Below the pieces are notes generated by a model. The model was given only the letters and a program-made list of their open reading frames with translations. It was not told the DNA's origin and ran no database searches. Shown here in pieces: positions 6,669 through 14,101 of a stretch of DNA of 14,101 nucleotides. The stretch covers positions 1 to 14,101 of the forward strand of contig JAJFGM010000019.1 in the NCBI GenBank assembly GCA_021776145.1. Reading direction: 5' to 3'. Source of the stretch: Kiloniellaceae bacterium (lineage in GTDB: Bacteria > Pseudomonadota > Alphaproteobacteria > Kiloniellales > Kiloniellaceae). Each line of letters starts with the position of its first letter. The stretch's first letter is position 1. A program made the translations under genes and the position numbers.

Positions 6669-7220
6669 ATGACCTGGCTCATCCTCGGCGTGGCGCTGTG
6701 GATCGGCGCGCACCTCTTCAAGCGGGTGCTGCCGCGGCAGCGGGCCGCGCTCGGCGGTAAGGGCCGGGCCGTCGTCGCCGTCGCCATCCTGGCCGGCATC
6801 GGGCTGATGATCCTGGGCTACGGGCAGGCCGAAAAGGACCCGCTCTACGCCCTGCCGGTCTGGGCCTGGGTTCTAAACAACATCTTGATGTATGTCGCCC
6901 TTTTCATGTTCGATGCCGGCCGGGCCAAGGGCCTGGTCCGTACCTGGGTGCGCCATCCCATGCTGCTGGGTCTCGTTCTCTGGTCGACGGCCCACCTGCT
7001 GGTCAACGGCGACCTGCCGTCGCTCGTGCTCTTCGGCGGGCTCGGATCATGGGCACTGCTGGAGATGGCGGTGATCAACCGCGCCGAGGGCGCCTGGAAC
7101 GTCCCGGAAAAGGGATCGCTGGGCAACGACGCCAAGGTGGCGCTCGTCGCGGCGGTGATCTACGCGGCGATCGTCGCTGTCCACACCTGGCTGGGCTATT
7201 CGGTGCTGGTTGTGATCTGA
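6669..7220 (+). CDS. NnrU-family integral membrane protein
   Basis: This 183-residue protein has about six predicted membrane segments (around 1-17, 34-51, 66-83, 97-112, 116-135 and 156-180). It carries the NnrU signatures WIGAHLFKR (11-19), LNNILM (69-74) and RHPMLLGLVLWSTAHLLVNG (95-114). NnrU was named from nitrite and nitric-oxide reductase clusters, yet many alphaproteobacterial members stand alone with unknown function, as here. ATG 6669 follows GGAG by 7 nt; the frame runs back into the palindrome, where its translation is repetitive and is not credible as coding. The TGA stop forms the outer end of the downstream palindrome. Confidence 0.85.
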   Translation: MTWLILGVALWIGAHLFKRVLPRQRAALGGKGRAVVAVAILAGIGLMILGYGQAEKDPLYALPVWAWVLNNILMYVALFMFDAGRAKGLVRTWVRHPMLLGLVLWSTAHLLVNGDLPSLVLFGGLGSWALLEMAVINRAEGAWNVPEKGSLGNDAKVALVAAVIYAAIVAVHTWLGYSVLVVI

Positions 7221-7283
7221 GTATATAAGGGGACACAATACTTAAATCGAATGATATAAGTATTGTGTCCCCTTATATACTCA
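7218..7283. terminator. 27-bp perfect inverted repeat between convergent genes, likely bidirectional terminator
   Basis: The arms 7218-7244 and 7257-7283 are exact inverted copies around a 12-base loop. The outermost TGA on the plus strand is the stop of the NnrU-family gene. The outermost TCA is, on the minus strand, the TGA stop of the cyclase gene. The core GGGGACACAATACTTAA is shared with the palindrome at 6559. Symmetry and place suit a two-way terminator, although the stem is AT-rich at its base and no clear T-tract follows. Confidence 0.75.
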
Positions 7284-9023
7284 CTCCGCGGCGATCGCCG
7301 CCTTCGAAAGACCCTCGCGCAGATGCTGCAGGTCCGCCTCCTTGGCGTAGTGCTGGGTCGCCAGGAAGGCCTCGACGTCGAAGGCCGGGTCCAACTCGCC
7401 GATGCGGGCGATATGCGCGGCGGCGGCGGTGCGGTCGCCGAGCCAGCCGTAACAGGCGGCGACATAGGCGTGCTGCATCACCACCATGGACGACAGGTGC
7501 ATGAAGGCCTCGATCGCCTCGCTGTATTGCCGCGCGGTGAAATGCGCCCGGCCAAGGTGGCTCCAGAAGCGCTCGGGGTGGTGCGGGTTCAGCCGCATCG
7601 CCTTTTTGATCCAGTCGATGCCGTCTTCCGGGCTGCCCATCCAGGTCAGAAGCTCGCCCATCTGCACCACCACCAGATCGTAGTTGGGGTTGAGCGCCAG
7701 GGCCCGCTCCTGGTGACGGCGGGCGCGGTCGTGGTCGCCGGCCGTGATATTGACCGCGGCGAGCAGGCGGTGCACGTCGGCGTCGTTTTCGTCGAGCGAC
7801 AGGGCCTTGTTGATTTCCGACTTCGCTTCGGTGTAGGTCGCCTCGCCATCCTCGCACCAGCCATAGCCCCAGGCCTGGCCGAGGATGCAGCCGCGCCAGG
7901 CACGCGCATGGGCGTATTCCGGGTCGAGCCGCAGCGCCCGCGCGACCAACTTCTGCGCTTCCTCGTTGTCGGCGCGGGTGCTGCGGTGGTGCAGCACCTT
8001 GGCCGCCAGCAGGCACTCGTAAGCGGCCAGGCTGGAGGGCCGCTTGCGGGTCAGCTGTTCGTGTTGCGCCGCTTCGACGCGGCCGGGCAGGGTGGCGACG
8101 ATGGCCGTGGTGATTTCGTCCTGGATTTCGAAGATGTCGTCGAGCTTGCGGTCGTAACGCTCGGCCCAGATGTGACTGTCGTTGGCGGTGTCGATCAGCT
8201 GCACCGTCACCCGCAGGCGGTCGCCGGCCTTGCGCACGCTGCCTTCCACCAGGTACTGCGCGCCCAGCTTCTGCGCCACGTCGCGAATGTTCACCGCTTG
8301 GCCCTTGTAGACGAAGGTCGAGTTGCGCGAAATGACGAAGAGCTCGTTGCGGCGGCTGAGTTCGGTCAGGATGTCCTCGGTCAGGCCGTCGACGAAAAAC
8401 TCCTGCTCCGCGTCGCCGCTCATGTTGGTAAAGGGCAGGACCGCGATCGAGGGCTTCACCACGGCGCCGGAGACGGCCGCGCCGGTCTCCTCACCGGCGG
8501 CGGACGGGGTGTCGAGCAGGACACGGTAGACCCGCACCGGACGGGCGATGTTCTTCAGGCTCTTTTCGCCGAGATCCTCGAAGGCGACCTCGACGCGGTC
8601 GGCGACCTGGTCGTGGACCGCCCCGGCGACGCAGATGCCGCCGACCTCGGCCAGCGGCTCAATCCGCGCGGCGACGTTGACTCCGTCGCCAAAAACATCG
8701 TCGTCCTCGAAGATGATGTCGCCGAGGTTGATCCCCATGCGGAACTGAATGCGTCCCTCTTCGGGCACGTCGGCGTTGCGCCGCCGCATGCGCTCCTGCA
8801 CCTCGACGGCGCAGTTGACGGCGTCGGTCACGCTCTGGAACTCGACCAGCAGGCCGTCGCCGGTGGTCTTGACGATGCGGCCGTGGTTCTTGGCGATGGC
8901 CGGGTCGATCAGCTCGATGCGGTGGGTGCGCAGCCGCGCCAGGGTGCCGCGCTCGTCCGCCCCCATCAGCCGGCTGTATCCAACCATGTCGGCGGCGAGA
9001 ATCGCGGCCAGTCGTTGTTCCAA
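7281..9023 (-). CDS. Class III adenylate/guanylate cyclase with TolB-like and TPR regions
   Basis: A predicted soluble 580-residue signalling enzyme. The N-terminal cyclase domain (1-168) has both metal aspartates (D12 in LAADMVGYSRL, D56 in TTGDGLL) and the transition-state pair N116 and R120 in GDGVNVAARIE, so it should be active. A TolB/FlgO-like N-domain follows (about 190-310; PSIAVLPFTNMSGD, FFVDGLTEDILTELSRR, LVEGSVRKAGDRLRVTVQLI), then TPR-like helices (about 330-575). This arrangement is common in rhizobia and relatives. No membrane segment is seen. The frame stays open far upstream, but AAGGAG at 9031-9036 lies 7 nt before TTG 9023, giving MEQRLAAILAAD, the usual family start. ATG 9074 is an alternative. 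The product, cAMP or cGMP, is not decided by the sequence. Confidence 0.87.
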   Translation of the reverse strand: MEQRLAAILAADMVGYSRLMGADERGTLARLRTHRIELIDPAIAKNHGRIVKTTGDGLLVEFQSVTDAVNCAVEVQERMRRRNADVPEEGRIQFRMGINLGDIIFEDDDVFGDGVNVAARIEPLAEVGGICVAGAVHDQVADRVEVAFEDLGEKSLKNIARPVRVYRVLLDTPSAAGEETGAAVSGAVVKPSIAVLPFTNMSGDAEQEFFVDGLTEDILTELSRRNELFVISRNSTFVYKGQAVNIRDVAQKLGAQYLVEGSVRKAGDRLRVTVQLIDTANDSHIWAERYDRKLDDIFEIQDEITTAIVATLPGRVEAAQHEQLTRKRPSSLAAYECLLAAKVLHHRSTRADNEEAQKLVARALRLDPEYAHARAWRGCILGQAWGYGWCEDGEATYTEAKSEINKALSLDENDADVHRLLAAVNITAGDHDRARRHQERALALNPNYDLVVVQMGELLTWMGSPEDGIDWIKKAMRLNPHHPERFWSHLGRAHFTARQYSEAIEAFMHLSSMVVMQHAYVAACYGWLGDRTAAAAHIARIGELDPAFDVEAFLATQHYAKEADLQHLREGLSKAAIAAE

Positions 9024-9139
9024 ATTGGTGCTCCTTTCCGGCGGAGCATATACACTGGAAATTGGGTGCGCCATAGCCGAGAAACGGCTTTGGCAGGGCC
9101 GCAACGGTGCCGGTCGGAGCGCGGCGGCAGCGCCGTTTC

Positions 9140-9583
9140 CTACTTGGCCGCCGCGTCCTGTTTCTGCTGCTCCATGATCTTCAACAGCGTCGTCAGGGTG
9201 ATCGATTTCAGCGTCGAGACGGCGATGTCCTCTATCTCGGTCATGACGCGGTTGAGGGCGCGGCCGATGTCGTTTGCGCCGCCGGCCTCGGGGAAGGCCG
9301 CTTCCGGCGCGCCCCCCGGACGCGGACCGATGTCCTCGAACAGGTGGATGACCTCGTAGAGCGTCACCCGCTTGGCGTTGCCGGTGAAACGATAGCCGCC
9401 GCCGGCGCCGCGCACGGATTGGATGAGGCGGGCGCGCGTCAGGTCGCGCAGCACCTTGGCCAGGTGGTTGGCCGAAATGCCGTGTTTCTCTGCGATCTCG
9501 GCGGCGGAGACCTGGCGTTCGGGATCGCGCGCCAGCTCGAGCACGGCAAAAAGCGCGCACTGGGTCGCCTTCTGCAGCCTCAT
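9140..9583 (-). CDS. Rrf2-family transcriptional regulator, BadM-like by context
   Basis: A 147-residue Rrf2 protein. The winged helix-turn-helix lies at about 25-66 (VSAAEIAEKHGISANHLAKV, then LIQSVRGAGGGY), followed by a dimerisation helix (about 103-142). The only cysteine is C9, so the three Fe-S ligands of IscR or NsrR are missing and it should not be an iron-sulfur sensor. ATG 9583 overlaps the GNAT stop as ATGA, so the two are co-translated. In Rhodopseudomonas palustris the Rrf2 protein BadM represses benzoyl-CoA reductase genes, and a GNAT enzyme (BadL) influences it. The same combination, next to a benzoate-CoA ligase, suggests a BadM role here. The family call is firm; the BadM role is inferred. 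Confidence 0.88.
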   Translation of the reverse strand: MRLQKATQCALFAVLELARDPERQVSAAEIAEKHGISANHLAKVLRDLTRARLIQSVRGAGGGYRFTGNAKRVTLYEVIHLFEDIGPRPGGAPEAAFPEAGGANDIGRALNRVMTEIEDIAVSTLKSITLTTLLKIMEQQKQDAAAK

Positions 9584-10080
9584 GAGGCTTCTCCCTTGGC
9601 GTGGTCTCCCGCCGCATCGCCGCCCCTGGGATCGCTGGCGGCGACGGGTATCTCGAGCTGAATGAAGGGGCCGGCCATCATGCCTTGCGAGCGGAAGAAG
9701 GTCATGTTGAGCTCGTCGTCGCGCGCCAGCATGGTGCGCACCTTGTCGACGCCGGCCTCGGCGAGGCGGGCGCAGATGGCGTCGAAAAGGCGGCTGCCGA
9801 TCTTTTTCAGCCGTGCCTCGGGGTCGACGCCGAGGGCGAAGACCCAGCCGCTCGGCGGCGAGCCGAACTCCCAGGCGCGGACCTCGCCGATGATGAAACC
9901 CAGCAAGGCCGGTTCGTCGCCCTTGGCGACCAGGAAGAAGCGCTTTGGTCTTTTGCCGTAGCGCTCGAAAATGTCGGCCCAATACTCCGGCTTGTCGATG
10001 CCGGTGATGCGTTTGTCGAGGTCGATGACGGCGGGGATGTCCGCGGCCACGGCCGCGCGAATGGGTACCGCCTGGGTCAT
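9580..10080 (-). CDS. GNAT-family N-acetyltransferase, BadL-like by context
   Basis: A single-domain GNAT enzyme of 166 residues. VFALGVDPEARLKKIGSRLF (80-99) is motif A, with R90xxxxG95 standing for the usual Q/RxxGxG/A acetyl-CoA loop. RAAVAADIPAVIDLDKRI (8-25) is the typical first strand and helix. The C-terminal tail after about 146 is Gly/Asp-rich and probably flexible. ATG 10080 is preceded by GGAAAGGCGG; an upstream in-frame start at 10182 would add 34 basic residues that are not GNAT-like. It overlaps the Rrf2 gene by 4 bp and is divergent from the benzoate-CoA ligase. In R. palustris BadL acetylates aminobenzoates and affects BadM control of benzoate genes. A similar role is inferred from neighbours only; ribosomal or other substrates are possible. 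Confidence 0.83.
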   Translation of the reverse strand: MTQAVPIRAAVAADIPAVIDLDKRITGIDKPEYWADIFERYGKRPKRFFLVAKGDEPALLGFIIGEVRAWEFGSPPSGWVFALGVDPEARLKKIGSRLFDAICARLAEAGVDKVRTMLARDDELNMTFFRSQGMMAGPFIQLEIPVAASDPRGGDAAGDHAKGEAS

Positions 10081-10289
10081 GAAACCGCCTTTCCGCGTCG
10101 TCGAAACAGCGCCTGCGCGGGTTGTCGCCGGTCCCCTGCGGAGCCGGCGGAAACCACCTTGACAGAGTGTCGGCAGGACCACAAAATGTAAATAGGGATT
10201 TTGGTACCTAATTAATATTTCGGTGGGACTCGCGGGGGCGCGGGGCCCGACAAGGGGCCGTAAAGGCCGGATATCCAGGGAGAAGCGAG
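10081..10289. promoter_or_regulatory. Divergent promoter region of the GNAT-Rrf2 and benzoate-CoA ligase units
   Basis: A 209-bp gap between divergent starts. On the plus strand, TTGACA (10159-10164) and CAAAAT (10182-10187) are 17 bp apart, a good sigma-70-type promoter for the ligase, with start near 10194. Directly downstream lies an AT-rich island (about 10183-10222, with AAATGTAAATAGGGATTTT and TAATTAATATTT) unlike the GC-rich surroundings. It would be a natural operator site for an Rrf2 repressor, though no strong dyad was seen. The ligase start ATG 10290 follows AGGGAGAAG. Confidence 0.5.
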
Positions 10290-11906
<1,617 letters not shown>

Positions 11907-11915
11907 ATCTTTGTC

Positions 11916-11936
11916 GGGGTCACTTGGAGTGACCCC
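11916..11936 (+). terminator. Hairpin terminator after the benzoate-CoA ligase gene
   Basis: GGGGTCACT, a TGG loop and AGTGACCCC form a perfect 9-bp stem nine bases after the TAA stop. Only a short T-rich tail (TTAAGTT) follows, so termination may be partly Rho-assisted. No terminator-like T tract is seen for the opposite strand. Confidence 0.8.
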
Positions 11937-11941
11937 TTAAG

Positions 11942-12168
11942 TTGCGTTCAAGCGCCACGCAGGCTGCGCGCCTCAACGGCGCTAGTCCTTGGTTTCACGC
12001 GACCCCTGGGTCTCGCGAAATCCACGTCCGGCTTATTCTTTACATTGCGTTCAAGCGCCACGCAGGCTGCGCGCCTCAATGGCGCTGGTCCTTGGTTTCA
12101 CGCGACCCCTGGGTCTCGCGAAACCCACGTCCGGCTTGCGCCTTGCATTGCGTTCAGGCGTTCCAGGC
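11942..12168. repeat. 103-bp tandem repeat, two full copies and a partial third
   Basis: Copies begin at 11942, 12045 and 12148, each with TTGCGTTCA. The first two agree at 95 of 103 positions by hand; the third is recognisable only for about its first 20 bases before the 3' end of the sulfotransferase gene. Every full unit carries two possible hairpins: GCGCC pairing with GGCGC, and CGCGACCC pairing with GGGTCTCGCG. Open frames run through it in several phases, which is what a 103-bp period (not a multiple of three) and high GC produce, so it is taken as non-coding. It fills the gap between the ligase terminator and the convergent sulfotransferase. Confidence 0.85.
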
Positions 12169-12948
12169 TCACGTCAGCCCTTTCTCGGAGCGGAATCGCT
12201 CGATCCACTGTCTGCTTTCCTCATCGGCCAGTTTGGCCGTGCCGACCTCAATCCTGTTTGCCGGTTGCGGGTCCTGTCCCAGGGCTTCGAGAACCTTGGA
12301 GAGTTCGGCTTGCGGATCCAACGCGAGGGCCTCGTAGGTGGTTCGAACGGGATCAACCCTTTCTCTTTGGAACCAGTCGCGCCACGCGCGGTCGTTTGCT
12401 GTCAGTTCGCGAAAACAAGCATCGAGAAACCCGAAATCGTACCCCGAGGGATGCAGGGACTCCGTGCGCTCCAGCTCCGAGCCATCGGAATTCAGATGCC
12501 AGAGGCCCGTCTGCATGGCCTTGGCCAGAGACACGGCCTGGCTGATTTTGTCCTTTCGCGACAAATAGATGTAGACCGCGTCTCCGAACGCCGCGTGGAG
12601 TCTCGCGGTATCGTTTGGCAGCTCGGGAAACAGCAGATCGAGATGGCCCGAGAGCTCCGGCATGCTCTCCCACATGATGCGCGCGCCAAAGAGCCCGTTT
12701 CTGCTTGCGCCCTCCTGTTTGACTGCCGAAACGTAGGCCCGGCTGATCTCGGGATCCTTGCCTTGCCGGTCGGAGGGAACCCGCAGGTGCTCCACCCAAT
12801 AGGGAATGGACTGACGGCGGAAGTAGGACTCCGGGTGTCCCGCGACCTCCGTTCGGGCCAAGAGGTCGCACAGCAGAGTGCTGCCGCTGCGTGGTGTGGC
12901 GCAGATGAAGTATGCGTTCTTGGGCGTGGGGGGCACGACGGTCTCCAC
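12169..12948 (-). CDS. Stf0-type sulfotransferase
   Basis: About 259 residues from GTG 12948. AYFICATPRSGSTLLCDLL (about 12-30) is the 5'-phosphosulfate loop that holds the PAPS donor. GHPESYFRR (about 37-45) and YIYLSRKDKISQAVSLAKAM (about 127-146, the 3'-phosphate site) are hallmarks of the Stf0 group, whose mycobacterial founder sulfates trehalose. In mycobacterial Stf0 the proposed base is the second Glu of EPQEFF; here that stretch reads HPESYF, so the Glu is one place earlier. The acceptor, probably a sugar or glycolipid, is unknown. The frame extends to TTG 12999 but without a ribosome binding site; GGAAG lies 8 nt before GTG 12948. The GNAT gene lies 124 bp upstream on the same strand. 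Confidence 0.82.
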   Translation of the reverse strand: METVVPPTPKNAYFICATPRSGSTLLCDLLARTEVAGHPESYFRRQSIPYWVEHLRVPSDRQGKDPEISRAYVSAVKQEGASRNGLFGARIMWESMPELSGHLDLLFPELPNDTARLHAAFGDAVYIYLSRKDKISQAVSLAKAMQTGLWHLNSDGSELERTESLHPSGYDFGFLDACFRELTANDRAWRDWFQRERVDPVRTTYEALALDPQAELSKVLEALGQDPQPANRIEVGTAKLADEESRQWIERFRSEKGLT

Positions 12949-13072
12949 GATGCATTCTTCCGTCCGACCTATTCCGACAGCGTCATCTCGCCGGGCCAAT
13001 CAGGTCGGCTGCAGGGTCCGGGGTTCGGGACAGGTGCATTTTCCAGACGGGTCTCTGCCTGACGGCGCGGCC

Positions 13073-13639
13073 CTAAAACACCTTCTTGCGATAAAGCAGG
13101 GCTTCGCAGGTGCAGCTCGCGCCGCGGTCGATGCAGACGAACTCGCCGAGGTCGCAGCGCTGCTTCCAATAGGTCTCCAGGGTCAGCCAGAAGTCGAAGC
13201 CGAGCTTGGCCATCAGACGGTCGACGTGGGAGGCGCGGTGGCCGCGCTTGAAGGAGACGATCAGCTTGTCGGCGCCGCGCCCGATGATCGTGTCGTGGAT
13301 GACCTGCAGCAACTTCGTCCCCAGGCCCTGGCCCTGCTGTCCCGGCGCCACCGCGACGGTCTGGATGACGCCCAGCACACCCTTGGCATCGGCATCTTCC
13401 AGATCCTCGGGGATGTCGTCGACCTTATGCTCCAGGAAATCCTGCAGGCCGTTTTTCGGCAGCAATCTGCCACGCACGAACCCGGCGACCTCTCCGTCGT
13501 CGTCGATGGCGACAAACACGCAGCTCTCGCTGTCGCGGTCAATCTGCGAGGGTTTCTCAAAAAAGCCCGCACCTAGAATGGTGTCGGCCATGGCAGAGAG
13601 TTTCGTCTGCCATTGCGGACTGTATTCCTCGATCCGCAT
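13073..13639 (-). CDS. GNAT-family N-acetyltransferase with cysteine-rich C-terminus
   Basis: A 188-residue GNAT protein. IQTVAVAPGQQGQGLGTKLL (92-111) contains the canonical QxxGxG acetyl-CoA loop (Q102-G107). HVDRLMAKLGF (138-148) and LETYW (154-158) are the usual C-terminal motif region. An additional tail has four cysteines: C162, C169, C176 and C178, in RCDLGEFVC and GASCTCEALLY. This looks like a small metal-binding or structural knuckle, or a substrate clamp, and is unusual for a GNAT. ATG 13639 follows GGAG by 8 nt. It precedes the sulfotransferase gene on the same strand, with a 124-bp gap, so co-transcription is possible but not shown. Substrate unknown. Confidence 0.83.
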   Translation of the reverse strand: MRIEEYSPQWQTKLSAMADTILGAGFFEKPSQIDRDSESCVFVAIDDDGEVAGFVRGRLLPKNGLQDFLEHKVDDIPEDLEDADAKGVLGVIQTVAVAPGQQGQGLGTKLLQVIHDTIIGRGADKLIVSFKRGHRASHVDRLMAKLGFDFWLTLETYWKQRCDLGEFVCIDRGASCTCEALLYRKKVF

Positions 13640-14017
13640 AGTCGGCTCTCCGGCTGGTTTCCCGCGTTCGGCGGCACGGACTGTCCAGTGTGATGGTTCC
13701 GAAATACGACTTTATACTTGTGCCGTATTTTGGGGGTTGAATCACACTAGATGCAAATGTTCGGTGTACTTCCGTTTCTGAAATTCAATGACATGAACTT
13801 CAGAAACGGAAAACCAGGATGACGAGTTCCGGGCCCGCGCTCAAGTCGCTGGTTGCGGCGCCTCCGGGGTCGGCCTTGCGAAAACCTCTCTAAGTGGCTG
13901 TGGAGAATGAATAGTTCGCCTTATTGGCGATTTTGGCCGTGCCGCGGTGTGGCCGCGCCACTAGCAGTCTGTCGGGTTTGATCGAACATCCTCGGGCATG
14001 TGTTATTTGACTGGGCC
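13640..14017. other. Gene-free stretch before the insertion sequence
   Basis: No credible gene. The part upstream of the GNAT start (about 13690-13815) is AT-rich and should hold its promoter; on the minus strand TATAAA (about 13714-13709) is a possible -10 box but its -35 partner is weak. A 13-bp inverted repeat lies at 13770-13811. ATG 13819 follows CCAGG and opens a 24-codon frame ending at 13893 that resembles nothing known. From about 13970 the sequence probably belongs to the insertion sequence at the right edge. Confidence 0.5.
13770..13811. repeat. 13-bp perfect inverted repeat with 16-base spacer
   Basis: TTCCGTTTCTGAA (13770-13782) and TTCAGAAACGGAA (13799-13811) are exact inverted copies. 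The spacer has a shorter inner dyad (TTCA and TGAA). It lies about 130 bp upstream of the GNAT start. It may be an operator, a terminator for a gene to the right, or a pair of transposon ends; no T tract follows on either strand. Confidence 0.6.
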
Positions 14018-14101
14018 TCATACCGCCACGATTTTGTTGAGCCGTTTGCAGTTGTGGGCAAGCGCCACGAGGGTCCACTCCAGTTTGACCTTTTCGAGGC
14101 C
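13970..14101 (-). mobile_element. End of an insertion sequence entering from the right edge
   Basis: A transposase 3' end (14018-14101) is followed on the minus strand by about 45 bp of non-coding DNA ending near AACCCGACAGACTGCTAG (13987-13970), a plausible terminal inverted repeat. The boundary is a guess, since the other end is outside the window. CTAG at 13967-13970 could be part of a target-site duplication. Confidence 0.45.
14018..14101 (-). CDS. Transposase C-terminus (IS5/IS1182-like DDE), partial
   Basis: The last 27 codons of an open frame entering from the right edge and stopping at TGA 14018. They read GLEKVKLEWTLVALAHNCKR and then LNKIVAV. G-LEKV-x2-EW-x7-N-x-KRL is the well-known C-terminal helix of IS1182/IS5-related DDE transposases, where the Glu of the DDE triad lies further upstream. 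The end is intact here. Whether the element is whole cannot be seen. Confidence 0.7.
   Translation of the reverse strand, partial: GLEKVKLEWTLVALAHNCKRLNKIVAV

Noticed and set aside
7263..9359. 698-codon open frame on the plus strand
   Set aside because: Lies antisense to the cyclase gene with all its motifs; low-complexity Val/Gly/Asp-rich translation is a high-GC shadow.
11942..12168. CRISPR-like array
   Set aside because: Repeats are contiguous 103-bp units without spacers, and no cas genes are present.
11989..13062. 357-codon open frame on the plus strand
   Set aside because: Begins in the 103-bp tandem repeat and continues antisense to the sulfotransferase; no domain.

Overview
The window looks like chromosomal DNA of a GC-rich alphaproteobacterium, most like a member of the Rhodospirillales or a relative. 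This rests on strong G/C bias at third codon positions and on the gene families: a cyclase-TolB-like-TPR protein, an NnrU-family membrane protein, an ATZ/TRZ-type amidohydrolase and a benzoate-CoA ligase beside Rrf2 and GNAT genes. The species cannot be told from the sequence. The left 1.6 kb is visibly more AT-rich and looks acquired.

Region by region. Positions 1-1580 (minus strand) hold a DUF262 gene that overlaps by 8 bp a HEPN-type gene running off the left edge; this is a probable defence or toxin-type pair. Positions 1581-2415 hold no intact gene. They contain tandem GGTCAC-type repeats, a 22-codon relic of a LysR 3' end, the severed signal-peptide end of a secreted-protein gene, and a ~127-bp element with inverted ends. 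An mgtC-like gene (2416-2970, plus) lies between that element and a diverged second copy (3063-3190). Next come an amidohydrolase (3260-4765, minus) and a LysR regulator (4888-5772, minus). The regulator is divergent from a SAM methyltransferase (5901-6536, plus), with a 13-bp direct repeat and a candidate promoter between them. An NnrU-family gene (6669-7220, plus) is bracketed by two long palindromes that share a 17-bp core. The second palindrome has 27-bp perfect arms and ends exactly in the stop codons of the two convergent genes around it.

Positions 7281-10080 (minus) hold a class III nucleotide cyclase with TolB-like and TPR regions, an Rrf2 regulator, and a GNAT acetyltransferase that overlaps the Rrf2 gene by 4 bp. 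The GNAT-Rrf2 pair is divergent from a benzoate-CoA ligase gene (10290-11906, plus). This is the gene content of the badL-badM-badA control unit of Rhodopseudomonas palustris, so a benzoate-uptake and regulation module is the best functional reading. The ligase ends at a clear hairpin, followed by two copies of a 103-bp tandem repeat and the start of a third.

The right end holds an Stf0-type sulfotransferase and a GNAT enzyme with a four-cysteine C-terminus (both minus). A gene-free stretch with a 13-bp inverted repeat follows, and then the last 27 codons of a DDE-type transposase entering from the right edge. Repeats and gene relics cluster at gene borders throughout, which suggests several past insertions and losses.
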